A stretch of DNA of 64,000 nt from Gammaproteobacteria bacterium 42_54_T18 (GCA_002163245.1 MAAL01000115.1:44023-108022); one strand, 5' to 3'. Positions 46,330 through 55,024 are shown, counted from the first letter of the stretch. The notes: generated from the letters alone by a model not told the origin. Numbers and translations: made by a program.

Positions 46330-47031
46330 ATGAACACCTCTCCCTCTCCCCTCTCAACATCACACTCCCCAAAACTTGAACTCATCAGTCACTACCTATG
46401 CCCCTATGTACAACGCTCCGTAATCGTATTAACTGAAAAAAACATTACACACAAACGAACATATATTGATCTAAATAACAAGCCCGCGTGGTTTACCAAA
46501 ATATCCGCCACAGGAAAAGTACCTCTGCTAAAGATAGATGAGAACCACAAACTTTTCGAATCTATGGTGATTTGTGAGTACTTAGACGAAATAACCAAGG
46601 GATCTCTGCACCCAAAGGACACGCTTCTAAAGGCACAACATCGATCTTGGAACGAGTTTGCATCACAAATACTCAATAATATTTCTCAACTATACAATGC
46701 AAAAAACATTCTTGATTTCGAGCATCACCTTTCTGAAATATCAAAGAAATTCGCACGCATAGAAGAACATATCACATTACCTTACTTTTCTGGCGATCAG
46801 TTCTCTATGACTGACGCTGCATTTGGCCCAGTTTTTCGTTATTTCGACATATTGGATAAATACACAGATACAGACATTTTCCAAGGCCTCAAAAATACAA
46901 ACAAATGGAGAAAATCACTTAGTCAAAGAGAATCAGTTAAATCAGCGGTTACCGATGAATACCCAGAATTACTAACAAAATTCTTGTCACGTAGAGGAAG
47001 TCACCTGTCATCACTCATTGAACAGAACTAA
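46330..47031 (+). CDS. Glutathione S-transferase-like protein
   Basis: A 233-residue protein with an N-terminal thioredoxin fold (LISHYLCPYVQRSVIVLTEKNI, residues 20-41, with the catalytic-type Cys of omega or beta class) and the glutathione-contact motifs GKVPLLKI and FESMVICEYLDE, then a helical C-terminal domain (SMTDAAFGPVFRYFDIL). Omega-like members often act in thiol transfer or reduction rather than conjugation. It is divergent from LysR and lies 284 bp upstream of the PLP gene, so it may protect the host from the reactive product of that cluster, or be unrelated. Confidence 0.85.
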   Translation: MNTSPSPLSTSHSPKLELISHYLCPYVQRSVIVLTEKNITHKRTYIDLNNKPAWFTKISATGKVPLLKIDENHKLFESMVICEYLDEITKGSLHPKDTLLKAQHRSWNEFASQILNNISQLYNAKNILDFEHHLSEISKKFARIEEHITLPYFSGDQFSMTDAAFGPVFRYFDILDKYTDTDIFQGLKNTNKWRKSLSQRESVKSAVTDEYPELLTKFLSRRGSHLSSLIEQN

Positions 47032-47314
47032 AAGAAGACAACTAACATATCCAAAACATGAAAATAGTAATGATAAAACATTACAAAATAATTACAAAAC
47101 ACATGTCATCACAAACAAACATGTTGGCAATCATGCAATCAATGTTTGCACAACAATCATCGCAGAATAGATTATTTAAATATTTTTGTTGTTAAGATAC
47201 AAAACAGATACATCAAAATATATTCACCTAAAAAATAAAAATAAAAATAACAATTAATAATTTGAAATATCTAGATATTATTTTCCAGATCACAATGAAA
47301 AATGGATATAAACA
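47032..47314 (+). promoter_or_regulatory. Upstream region of the nitroimidazole-like cluster
   Basis: A strongly AT-rich 283-bp leader. It contains a tandem 8-base repeat (GCAATCAT then GCAATCAA, 47127-47142) and a short AAAAAT run near 47231-47250. A promoter for the seven-gene cluster must lie here, but no single -35/-10 pair stands out. Confidence 0.45.
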
Positions 47315-48550
47315 ATGAATAACGTGCTTGAAACAATCAATCTGGATCCATATGAAATTCCAGAAAAGGTATTGATTACTACAACAAACAATCATAAAGA
47401 TACACTTGTCGATATCACTCAACATGAAATTGAAGCGTTAAAAACTGAATTCAACCTTGCTGATGCACATACACACCAAAGCCAAAGCCCTTCACAAAAA
47501 AAGATAGTAGAAGACCTCCCCAAGCTATGGTATTCCGCGGAACAACATACTCAATATCAAAGTGAACAAGAATTTATCGAAAAGTTCTACACATTCCATG
47601 GCCAACATACGGCATTGAAAAGGCAAGATGAAATATACTTAGTTTATGCTGCATCAATATCCATGCACATAACCGCCACATATTTAATGCAAAACGATAT
47701 GAACGTCGGGCTAATTGAGCCTTGCTTTGACAATTTACACGATCTCATGAAACATATGAACGTCCCTCTATCCCCCTTGGATGAGTCGTTATTTTCTGAT
47801 AGTAATGAAATTTACGGAAATCTCGTACAGCATGCTTTAGGTTTGGATGCGATATTCATCGTTGACCCTAACAATCCAACGGGATTTAGTATATTTTCGA
47901 AAAGCACTGAAGCTTTCTGTGAGCTATTACGCTTCTGCAAAGACTTCAACAAATTGCTTATTATGGACTTTTGTTTCAGTGCATTTATCAAAGTCTCTGG
48001 TGAAAGTCGCGTTGATGTATATGAATTACTGGAAGGTAGTGAAGTTAGCTTTATCGCTATGGAAGATACAGGCAAAACATGGCCCATTCAAGATGCAAAA
48101 TGTTCGACATTACAAGTAAGTAAAAATATCAACAATGACATTTACAATATAGTTACCAGTGTTTTACTTAATGTATCACCATTCATCCTAAAAATGATCA
48201 CTCGTTACATAGAAGACAGTGAAACAGATAATTTCTCATCTGTCAGGTCAGTTCTGGAAACAAACCGAAATCTAGCTATAAAATATCTAAATGGCGACCT
48301 ATTAAAATACTGCCCACCACAAATACACACTAGCGTGGCCTGGTTTGAAATATCAGACCCGGACATTAATGCTGACCAGTTGCAAGAAAAACTCAAAATC
48401 CATAACGTCTACGTACTACCTGGGAAATATTTCTATTGGGCTCACCCAGAACGTGGGCAGCGCTATATTCGCATCGCACTGGCTCGAGACTCAGACATAT
48501 TCCTAGGTGCAATGAAAGCAGCGTCGAGCATAATCGATGAATACAAATAA
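47315..48550 (+). CDS. rohP: PLP-dependent arginine oxidase-like enzyme (RohP-like)
   Basis: A 411-residue fold-type-I PLP protein. Visible features are ADAHTHQSQSPSQ in the N-terminal helix region (residues 49-61), the cofactor Asn and Asp in VDPNNPTGF (183-191) and IMDFCF (216-221), and the Schiff-base Lys254 in EDTGKTWPIQD. The N-terminal segment and EDTGKTWP resemble PLP enzymes that oxidise L-arginine with O2 (RohP, MppP) rather than true aminotransferases. In azomycin synthesis this step gives 4-hydroxy-2-ketoarginine. Substrate is inferred from its neighbours: the next genes encode the DapA-type lyase and diiron oxygenase expected downstream. It overlaps the next gene by 14 bases. Confidence 0.8.
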   Translation: MNNVLETINLDPYEIPEKVLITTTNNHKDTLVDITQHEIEALKTEFNLADAHTHQSQSPSQKKIVEDLPKLWYSAEQHTQYQSEQEFIEKFYTFHGQHTALKRQDEIYLVYAASISMHITATYLMQNDMNVGLIEPCFDNLHDLMKHMNVPLSPLDESLFSDSNEIYGNLVQHALGLDAIFIVDPNNPTGFSIFSKSTEAFCELLRFCKDFNKLLIMDFCFSAFIKVSGESRVDVYELLEGSEVSFIAMEDTGKTWPIQDAKCSTLQVSKNINNDIYNIVTSVLLNVSPFILKMITRYIEDSETDNFSSVRSVLETNRNLAIKYLNGDLLKYCPPQIHTSVAWFEISDPDINADQLQEKLKIHNVYVLPGKYFYWAHPERGQRYIRIALARDSDIFLGAMKAASSIIDEYK

Positions 48551-49058
48551 TAGAAAGATATTTATTGATGCATCCCTGTTTATGGGAATGCATTCGAGCG
48601 ATGATAAAAAACGTAACCAATCACTTTCGATCATGTCAGAACAATTCCCGAAATGCATCTATATGAATTTAGAACAAGTGGGGATGTGTGATGAATATGT
48701 GTGGCGTTACACTCGAAACATTCAAGACGACTATTACCCGTTCATGGATGTACTGCATAGCGAGATGGATATCAATCGAATAGGTTATTGCAGTAACGAT
48801 ATTATACGTTTTAATAAAGACAAACGATTATCAGACAAAAGTATATCAATACAGAGTGCTCTGTTAGTTGCACAAACGATAAACAACAATGCCGTACTAT
48901 ATACCCATGACAAAAGCATATTGTCACTTGATTACTTCCGTGAATATTTGGGGTTTGTTCCTAATGAGCAATGCATCAATCAGAAACGAAACGATCGATT
49001 CTCACCAAAATTAGACCGATTGTACGAAAACTCAAGAAGTTTAATCTTCCCATTTTAA
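48537..49058 (+). CDS. PIN-like unknown protein in RohQ position
   Basis: A 173-residue soluble protein beginning KIFIDASLFMGMHS, with acidic residues (IDAS, YPFMDVLHSEMD) and ALLVAQTINNNAVLYTHDKSI that recall a PIN-like fold. Similar small proteins of unknown function sit in such clusters. In the azomycin pathway the protein between the PLP enzyme and the retro-aldolase, RohQ, performs cyclodehydration of guanidinoacetaldehyde to 2-aminoimidazole; this gene occupies the same position. Homology to RohQ cannot be proven from memory. It starts inside the PLP gene, showing tight coupling, and ends 21 bp before the lyase gene. Confidence 0.6.
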   Translation: MNTNNRKIFIDASLFMGMHSSDDKKRNQSLSIMSEQFPKCIYMNLEQVGMCDEYVWRYTRNIQDDYYPFMDVLHSEMDINRIGYCSNDIIRFNKDKRLSDKSISIQSALLVAQTINNNAVLYTHDKSILSLDYFREYLGFVPNEQCINQKRNDRFSPKLDRLYENSRSLIFPF

Positions 49059-49079
49059 CAGTGTTAAAGGAAACACATT

Positions 49080-49874
49080 ATGTCTAGTAAAAACATATTG
49101 ATCCCATTAATAACGCCTCTAAATCAGAACCGAAGTGTCTGTGAGGACAGCATCAGAGCTCTCATAGATCGTTCGAAAAATCACACGACAGGATATATCC
49201 CCTGCTTGACATCGGGAGAAGGATGGAAGCTAACCGAAGATCAATGGTCTGACATGCTTGAATATACACGCCTTCACGCCCCTTCTCATGACGTCATCGT
49301 TGGCATTGAAAAAGCCACAACTTCTGAAGTATTACACTATGCAAAATTTGCAGCTAATTTTCTAGCTAATGGCTTAATCATTACCAGCCCTTTTGGGGAA
49401 TCCATAACACAGCACGAAATCTATCAACATTACAAAGAAATACACGATAAATCCGGCCTTAAAATTTACATCTACAATGAATCAGAACTTTCAAAAAATG
49501 ACATTAATGCTAAAACCTTACTCAAGATATCAAAACTTAAAAATGTTGTAGGAATTAAAGAATCAAGTAATTCTGCAGAGTTCTATTCCATTAGAAACCA
49601 GCTAAAACACCAAGGTGTTCGCATTTATCAAGGCTGGGAAGATAATATTGTAGATGATAATTTAGCTGATGGAAATATATGTTCACTCAGCAACTTGTAT
49701 CCAGAGCTATGTCTAGAGGCGGCAATACAACCTTCAGATGATCTTAAAGTGGAAATTGCAAACCTATGTAATGATCACAAAATATTTTCAGAAAATTGGT
49801 ATGCACATATCAAAGATTACTTAAGTGAAACAGGGGTTATTGCAAGCGACCACTGCATCAACGTCGCACAATAG
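49080..49874 (+). CDS. rohR: DapA/NAL-family lyase, retro-aldolase (RohR-like)
   Basis: A 264-residue member of the dihydrodipicolinate synthase/N-acetylneuraminate lyase family. It keeps the Schiff-base Lys (GIKESS, Lys160) and the proton-shuttle Tyr (YIYNESE, Tyr132), and TSGEGWKLT matches the TTGE motif. It is shorter than DapA (about 290) and the genome context is not lysine synthesis. In azomycin biosynthesis RohR cleaves 4-hydroxy-2-ketoarginine to guanidinoacetaldehyde and pyruvate. Position after the PLP and RohQ-like genes and nine bases before the diiron oxygenase supports that role. Ribosome site AAGGA is good. Confidence 0.8.
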   Translation: MSSKNILIPLITPLNQNRSVCEDSIRALIDRSKNHTTGYIPCLTSGEGWKLTEDQWSDMLEYTRLHAPSHDVIVGIEKATTSEVLHYAKFAANFLANGLIITSPFGESITQHEIYQHYKEIHDKSGLKIYIYNESELSKNDINAKTLLKISKLKNVVGIKESSNSAEFYSIRNQLKHQGVRIYQGWEDNIVDDNLADGNICSLSNLYPELCLEAAIQPSDDLKVEIANLCNDHKIFSENWYAHIKDYLSETGVIASDHCINVAQ

Positions 49875-49882
49875 GATCCGTT

Positions 49883-50740
49883 ATGTTAACGCAAAAGGCA
49901 TTGTACCTTTACAATAAACGTCAAATCACACAAGCAACAGAGCATAAGCAGCCTTATCTTGACTATGAAAAACAGTGGATATATTCAGGATTAAGAAGCA
50001 TTGATGATGCTTCAAATCCAAAATCCTATAAAGACCTAACCAGAGACATTGCTAATTTTGTTACTGCCGAATCAGATGGCCCAACAGAAAGTTCAATATA
50101 CGTATCTGAAAAAATTAGTCTTGATCAATTTCGAGTTCTAGTACAAGAATTCGCCGTTGATGGGCTTACTGAGGCCCAAATTTTCTATTCCATAATGCCT
50201 CGATTACCATTAATCGCTCAACTACCTATGTTGCGCATCTTAATCGATGAATTTGGCTCAGGTAATCCAAAACGAACCCACAGTGAACTATATAAAAACC
50301 TGCTGCAAGAGCTTTATATGCCTGCAGATGAGGCATTCTACCACGACAAAATCGACAATCTTAGTTATGCCTTTATAAACATGTTTTATTGGTTAACATT
50401 AAGAGCCGATGACCCCTCATATTTTGTCGGCGCGCTTACTTACCTAGAAAGCATTATCCCTGCAGTATTCCCTTGTTACGTCGAAGCCTGTCAACGATTA
50501 GGTATCCAACATCACCATTATTACAGTGAACACTGCCATATTGATGCCTACCACGCCAAAGAATGTTTTCGCATTCTCAAAGCAATGCACCAAACCAATA
50601 CGCTGAACATCAGCAAAGCATGGAAAGGGCTACGTTTAGCCAGTTTAGTAACCAATCAAGCATTTGAGCAAGCTGTACAAAAGGCACAACGTTTGAATGG
50701 TCTAGGTTACATATTGCCGCATACCGGTCTAGCTATATGA
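49883..50740 (+). CDS. rohS: Haem-oxygenase-like diiron N-oxygenase (RohS-like)
   Basis: A 285-residue protein of the haem-oxygenase-like diiron oxidase (HDO) superfamily. Candidate metal ligands are Glu123 in ILIDEFGSGNPKRTHSEL, His133, Glu189 in YLESIIPAVFP, and the His217-x3-Asp221-x2-His224 cluster in HCHIDAYHA. Relatives UndA, SznF and RohS use O2 on amines or acids; RohS oxidises 2-aminoimidazole to 2-nitroimidazole. Here it lies between the RohR-like lyase and a Rieske protein that overlaps its stop (ATGA), suggesting the Rieske supplies electrons. The nitro product is inferred by analogy. Confidence 0.82.
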   Translation: MLTQKALYLYNKRQITQATEHKQPYLDYEKQWIYSGLRSIDDASNPKSYKDLTRDIANFVTAESDGPTESSIYVSEKISLDQFRVLVQEFAVDGLTEAQIFYSIMPRLPLIAQLPMLRILIDEFGSGNPKRTHSELYKNLLQELYMPADEAFYHDKIDNLSYAFINMFYWLTLRADDPSYFVGALTYLESIIPAVFPCYVEACQRLGIQHHHYYSEHCHIDAYHAKECFRILKAMHQTNTLNISKAWKGLRLASLVTNQAFEQAVQKAQRLNGLGYILPHTGLAI

Positions 50741-50985
50741 CAAACGATCACGATTATCAAGAGCAAGGCACATTCACCTACGAACATGAAGGTCTGTGTT
50801 ACCACATTCCTCTTCACTGCCCCCACAGGGCGGGCCGACTCGATCACGGGCATATCAACACTGTCGCTAAAACGGTTTCTTGCCCCTTACATCATTCTGT
50901 TTTTTCACTAGACACCGGAGAGCAGATATCAGGACCACTATGTTCAACATTAGAAATATCGATATCAAAAATCACCAATAGTTAA
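50737..50985 (+). CDS. Small Rieske [2Fe-2S] ferredoxin
   Basis: An 82-residue soluble protein with a complete Rieske motif: Cys28-Pro-His30 (CPHRAGRL) and Cys49-Pro-Leu-His52 (CPLHHSVFSLDTGE). Such small Rieske proteins carry single electrons to oxygenases. Its ATG overlaps the stop of the diiron oxygenase gene (ATGA), so it is most likely the dedicated electron donor. No reductase gene is in the cluster, so a host ferredoxin reductase would have to serve. Confidence 0.92.
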   Translation: MTNDHDYQEQGTFTYEHEGLCYHIPLHCPHRAGRLDHGHINTVAKTVSCPLHHSVFSLDTGEQISGPLCSTLEISISKITNS

Positions 50986-51034
50986 AGTAATAACCAAAAA
51001 AACACAACCTAAAAAACCAAATGGAGATAATATT

Positions 51035-51478
51035 ATGAACACAGATCTTAGCCTTTACGGTGCTTTTGTTATGCGAATTTCACTCGGCGTAGTACTCATC
51101 GCCCACAGTATCTATCTCAAATTGATGGTATTTACACTAGCCGGTACTGCGAATTATTTTGAGTCCATTGGCTTGCCCTCTTGGTTAGCATATGCAGTAT
51201 TCTCTATTGAATCTGTCACAGGTATTTTAATTATTGTTGGCTACAAAACACGCCTGTCAGCCGCTATCGTTCTACCTATTCTTTTAGGTGCAACCTGGGC
51301 GCACAGTGGTAATGGCTGGGTGTTTTCAGCGATAAATGGCGGTTGGGAATACCCGCTATTCTTAAGTTTTATTGCTGCTGCAGTTGCCTTGTTAGGCCCC
51401 GGTTCTCTAGCATTAGAATCCAATAAAATGAATCTTATTGAAGAACTTAACTACCGCAACGTTATATCTCATAACTAG
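51035..51478 (+). CDS. DoxX-family membrane protein
   Basis: A 147-residue protein with four hydrophobic helices (MRISLGVVLIAHSIYL, WLAYAVFSIESVTGILIIVGY, RLSAAIVLPILLGATWAH, YPLFLSFIAAAVALLG), matching the DoxX family in length and the GWVFSA-type loop. DoxX proteins are linked to quinone or sulfur redox, membrane integrity and oxidative-stress defence; the exact reaction is unclear. It lies 49 bp after the Rieske gene in the same cluster, perhaps in redox balance, tolerance or export of the product. Confidence 0.88.
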   Translation: MNTDLSLYGAFVMRISLGVVLIAHSIYLKLMVFTLAGTANYFESIGLPSWLAYAVFSIESVTGILIIVGYKTRLSAAIVLPILLGATWAHSGNGWVFSAINGGWEYPLFLSFIAAAVALLGPGSLALESNKMNLIEELNYRNVISHN

Positions 51479-51487
51479 GAGGCTTAT

Positions 51488-52606
51488 GTGTTGACTAACA
51501 AACTACCATATAGTGTTGAACAACCCTGGCTCCCATTTTCAGAAGCATTGCTAAATTGGGATGAAGCATTTCATCAGTTAATGCTAAATGACAAACTACG
51601 CATGAATGCTTATGAAAAAGCCATCAAAGAAACGGTAAAACCTGGGGATGTCGTTGTTGATCTAGGAACAGGAACAGGAATTTTGAGTTTATGGGCGCTG
51701 GAAGCTGGCGCTAGCTGTGTGTATGGAATTGACTTAAATCCTGACATACTCGCACTGGCTGAAAAAATGATGTCGCAACATAAGTTTGCTGATCGCTTTA
51801 TCGCAATCAACAAACTGTCTTATGATGTCATTTTACCTGAGCGAGCAGACGTACTGATTTCCGAGATCATTGGAAACATGGCCGACAATGAAGATTTCCA
51901 ACCCATACTTAATGACGCTATTCGACGTTTTTTAAAACCCGGAGGAAAATGTTTGCCCAGAGATACCTGTGCATATATCGTCCCCATAACGGCTAAAAAG
52001 GCACATTCGGCCATTCAAATGCGAGAGGTAAAAACGCTAAACCCCAATTATCAGCTTGATAAATTAATGCTAGAAAAAAGCATTCGCAACCCTTTCAATC
52101 TTTACTACGATACACTCATCGAAAAATCAGCACAATTGGGGGTCCCCCAGAGACTCCAGTATTATCATGATGATTGGAGCCAACAACCGGTATATTGTAA
52201 AGTTCGTTCATTTGTTGTCGAACGAGATGCCGTATTCACCGGTTTCCAGTGTTATTTTATCGCAGAGCTAAGCGACACGATTAGTTTAGATATCTCTGGT
52301 GACGACCAAAACCTGCATAGTTGTTCTGACAGCTGGAAACACGCTTACTTACCCATCGAGCAATGTATATCGGTTCGTAAAGGTGATTTAATCACCCTAT
52401 CATTTAGCAGATATTACCCTGATGACATAAACGCCTTAAAATTTCGACAAATATACCGCTGGAGAGGTCATGTTGAAAGAGATGGAAGACATTACACTAC
52501 ATTCGATCAATGTATGGATGAACGTGCTTTTTCCGATTTAGGGTTCAATAGGTATAATGTAAAAAAAGAAAAAGGCAGGCAAGCTGAAGAGAAGTTTCTT
52601 TTTTAG
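51488..52606 (+). CDS. PRMT-like SAM-dependent methyltransferase
   Basis: A 372-residue class-I methyltransferase. Motif I is VVDLGTGTGILSLWA (about residues 55-69), followed by the acidic loop GIDLNPD and the double-Glu-like segment ISEIIGNMADNE that resembles the SEWMGY double-E loop of protein arginine methyltransferases; the C-terminal half is beta-rich as in PRMTs. A GTG start at 51488 follows GGAGG within nine bases. Small-molecule relatives such as SznE methylate free arginine. It ends the cluster, so it may methylate arginine, a guanidine intermediate or the nitroimidazole. Not part of the minimal azomycin set. Confidence 0.82.
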   Translation: MLTNKLPYSVEQPWLPFSEALLNWDEAFHQLMLNDKLRMNAYEKAIKETVKPGDVVVDLGTGTGILSLWALEAGASCVYGIDLNPDILALAEKMMSQHKFADRFIAINKLSYDVILPERADVLISEIIGNMADNEDFQPILNDAIRRFLKPGGKCLPRDTCAYIVPITAKKAHSAIQMREVKTLNPNYQLDKLMLEKSIRNPFNLYYDTLIEKSAQLGVPQRLQYYHDDWSQQPVYCKVRSFVVERDAVFTGFQCYFIAELSDTISLDISGDDQNLHSCSDSWKHAYLPIEQCISVRKGDLITLSFSRYYPDDINALKFRQIYRWRGHVERDGRHYTTFDQCMDERAFSDLGFNRYNVKKEKGRQAEEKFLF

Positions 52607-52632
52607 TTCAGTACCCCCTACCTACGACTCAA

Positions 52633-52669
52633 GCAGTAGGGATAGCCATGGGTTGGCTTTCCCTACTGC
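52633..52669. terminator. Bidirectional terminator hairpin
   Basis: GCAGTAGGGA (52633-52642) and TCCCTACTGC (52660-52669) pair exactly, with an additional inner GCC/GGC stem. It lies between the convergent methyltransferase and PhoD genes, closing the biosynthetic cluster. Confidence 0.75.
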
Positions 52670-52679
52670 TCATCAGAAG

Positions 52680-54551
52680 TTATGTGTCACTCTCCTCTAT
52701 TCTTTCCAATAAATGGCTATCCACACGTTTGCGGAAATGCCGCAACAAAGTAATGCCATGATCGCCTTCATTAATCCCCTTATCGATGCGATATGCTTTC
52801 CAATCACATTGATCTTGGGAAAATTCCACCGTGGAATATCCATTTTCTATCGTATTAAAATAGTCCACATGAGGATTCTGCTGATAAACCAACTCGCTGG
52901 TTAGTAGCTGAAATATATTGTCTGGAATACTTCGCTGCTGAGCAAGGCGAGAGGCGTACCGTGCTTGGTAATCATCAGGCGTTCTTAGCATCGAAGTATC
53001 ATCTACCGAACGATGCCCAGAAGCTCCCCCCAACAAACCCGCAACCATATCCAACAATCCTGATGACGTAAGTGAGGGCGTCATAAACTCAACACCAATA
53101 AAATTATCTGCATTTGCCTCAGAGGTATCGTAATAGTCCTGCTTCACATGAGAGGCCATATAAGTGTGGAGATCACCCGTTAATACAACCAAGTTTTCTA
53201 TTTTATTACTTTTAATCTCTTGATTCAGCCAGTTTCTCTCATAATCAAAGCCATCCCAAGCATCCGTATTTAACGGTATTTTTTCACTTTTGTTACCAAT
53301 CCAAAGTGGCGCCATAAATGTTTGGTTGCCTAGTAATTTCCAACGAGCAGTAGAGTCACTTAACCCGTTCACCAACCACTCTTTTTGCTCATCACCAAGC
53401 ATGGTGTGCTCTTGATCCTTCCACTCACCACAAAAAAGTGGAAAATAACGTCCGCCGACCAAACCCTCACCACAAGAATGTGCGCTACGATAAGTTCGCC
53501 CATCAAGCATAAACAAATCGACAAGATTGCCTAATTTTACTTCTCGGTAATATTGCAGAAATTCATGCGGATGAGTTGCATCCTGTTTTACCTTCACTCT
53601 AGCGGGAACGTATTCTACCCATGCTTGCTGAGAGTCCAACATTAACTGCATTAATTTTACAGGGTCATTCCCTTCCAATGTATACGGATGATCGGGGGCA
53701 CCCAAAGTATCACGAGCATAATCCCAATAAGCATCATTACTGGTTTCATGATCATCCCGGGTCATAATCCAAGTATGGTTTTCCATCGCTTTTTGTAAAA
53801 AAGGATCTGAGCGATAGGTCTTATATAGGTGACGATAATCTTCCAAATCCATCGCCACAATGCCCTCGCTGGGCATAAGGATCAGCCTATCTTCAAAAGG
53901 TAATGATTGAAATTTCGGATCACCTGCCGTTTCATAAATAAAATCACCAAGATGAACAACAAAATCTATACTGTCATCTTCAGCTAAATAATTAAGTGCG
54001 CCGTAATACCCGTTGGTGTAGTCCTGACAAGTAACCACACCAAGCTTTAACGTTTCGGTATCAACACCTTCTGGCGGAGCAGTTCTACAACGACCGATTT
54101 TACTAACGGTATTGTCGTAAATAAATCGATAGAAGTAGCGGCGATCAGATTGCAATTGTCCGTCTAGATCAATATTAACGGTGTAATCTCTAAACGCTCC
54201 AATTTCCGACGGTTCAACAATGCTTTCCAACGCTAACGTTGAAAACTCTGCGTCTTCAGCAACCTGAATCGTTAAAAATGCATCTTCAATATAGGCCGAT
54301 GGATCTATTCGAGTCCACAAAATAACGCCAGACGCAGTAGGATCACCGGATGCAATTGATAAACTAAACACTCGCTCTGAGTCCAGGTTAAAACTGCTAT
54401 TCGTATTATCCGATTGATCATCAACAGCACGCCCAGCACCGCTGCCACCGGAAGAACCTCCGCCACAACCAGATAAAGTAATAATGTAGGGGGTAGCAAC
54501 ACCCGTCGTTAACAACGACATAAACCGCCGTCGCGATATTTTTGATTCCAT
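52680..54551 (-). CDS. phoD: PhoD-family alkaline phosphatase, Tat lipoprotein
   Basis: A 623-residue PhoD phosphatase/phosphodiesterase. The N-terminus has a twin-arginine signal (SRRRFMSLL) followed by LSGC, so it is exported folded and may be lipidated at Cys28. A beta-sandwich domain (about 55-165) precedes the metallophosphatase core: GVVTCQDYTNGYYGALNYLAEDDSIDFVVHLGDFIYE, IMTRDDHETSNDAYW, LLGNQTFMAPLW and VVLTGDLHTYMASHV, giving the Fe/Ca-binding Asp, Tyr and His residues. It hydrolyses phosphate mono- and diesters in the periplasm. No Pho box was recognised upstream. Convergent with the methyltransferase gene. Confidence 0.93.
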   Translation of the reverse strand: MESKISRRRFMSLLTTGVATPYIITLSGCGGGSSGGSGAGRAVDDQSDNTNSSFNLDSERVFSLSIASGDPTASGVILWTRIDPSAYIEDAFLTIQVAEDAEFSTLALESIVEPSEIGAFRDYTVNIDLDGQLQSDRRYFYRFIYDNTVSKIGRCRTAPPEGVDTETLKLGVVTCQDYTNGYYGALNYLAEDDSIDFVVHLGDFIYETAGDPKFQSLPFEDRLILMPSEGIVAMDLEDYRHLYKTYRSDPFLQKAMENHTWIMTRDDHETSNDAYWDYARDTLGAPDHPYTLEGNDPVKLMQLMLDSQQAWVEYVPARVKVKQDATHPHEFLQYYREVKLGNLVDLFMLDGRTYRSAHSCGEGLVGGRYFPLFCGEWKDQEHTMLGDEQKEWLVNGLSDSTARWKLLGNQTFMAPLWIGNKSEKIPLNTDAWDGFDYERNWLNQEIKSNKIENLVVLTGDLHTYMASHVKQDYYDTSEANADNFIGVEFMTPSLTSSGLLDMVAGLLGGASGHRSVDDTSMLRTPDDYQARYASRLAQQRSIPDNIFQLLTSELVYQQNPHVDYFNTIENGYSTVEFSQDQCDWKAYRIDKGINEGDHGITLLRHFRKRVDSHLLERIEESDT

Positions 54552-54825
54552 AACAAACTCTTTATTTTTGTTTTTATTAGTTTGATTAACCTAACCAAAG
54601 CTGCTTGGCTTTATCGATATTACGCTATTTCGAACCAATAATGTGCGTTTGTTGTGACGACCTAATGACAAAGCAAGCAGACTGACCAGTTTTCACTCAA
54701 CATATACATTGTATAACAGCAAATGTACTTGTATGATCTCGCCAATACTAAGATCCGAGAACAACGGGCATCAATAGTCTTATCAGAAACTCTAACTCTG
54801 ACAGACCTATCATTTAACATGACCC

Positions 54826-55011
54826 ATGGACTTAGCAATGATTGAAGTAATACTGATATTTGCCCTTGCAACCTTCATCAATATATCTGGTGTCAAGGCA
54901 GCAACCAGCCTACACGACAGCGCCCCGACACAACGCGCAATAGTTACCGTAGAAGATGTCCACGATGAAGAGCCAGAATCTTTACTAGAAGCCCTTCAAG
55001 AAATGAAGTAA
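54826..55011 (+). CDS. Possible small exported protein, 61 aa (doubtful)
   Basis: The frame encodes MIEVILIFALATFINISGVKA (signal-like) and an acidic tail (VEDVHDEEPESLLEALQEM). It starts at 54826 or 54838, and neither start has a clear ribosome site. It fills the gap between PhoD and RecQ on the opposite strand. Composition looks protein-like, but support is only by ORF and hydrophobicity; it may be spurious. Confidence 0.3.
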   Translation: MDLAMIEVILIFALATFINISGVKAATSLHDSAPTQRAIVTVEDVHDEEPESLLEALQEMK

Positions 55012-55024
55012 GCCGTAGATTTAT

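Noticed and set aside
47228..47250. Run of AAAAAT units resembling a short tandem repeat
   Set aside because: Too short and irregular in very AT-rich DNA to be called a repeat element.
47315..48550. Simple amino-acid aminotransferase assignment for the PLP gene
   Set aside because: Possible by fold, but the N-terminal AHTHQ segment, the EDTGKTWP lysine motif and the neighbouring lyase and diiron oxygenase favour an arginine-oxidase role.
49080..49874. Lysine-pathway DapA
   Set aside because: Shorter than DapA and placed in a tight cluster with oxygenase and PLP genes and no other lysine-pathway gene.
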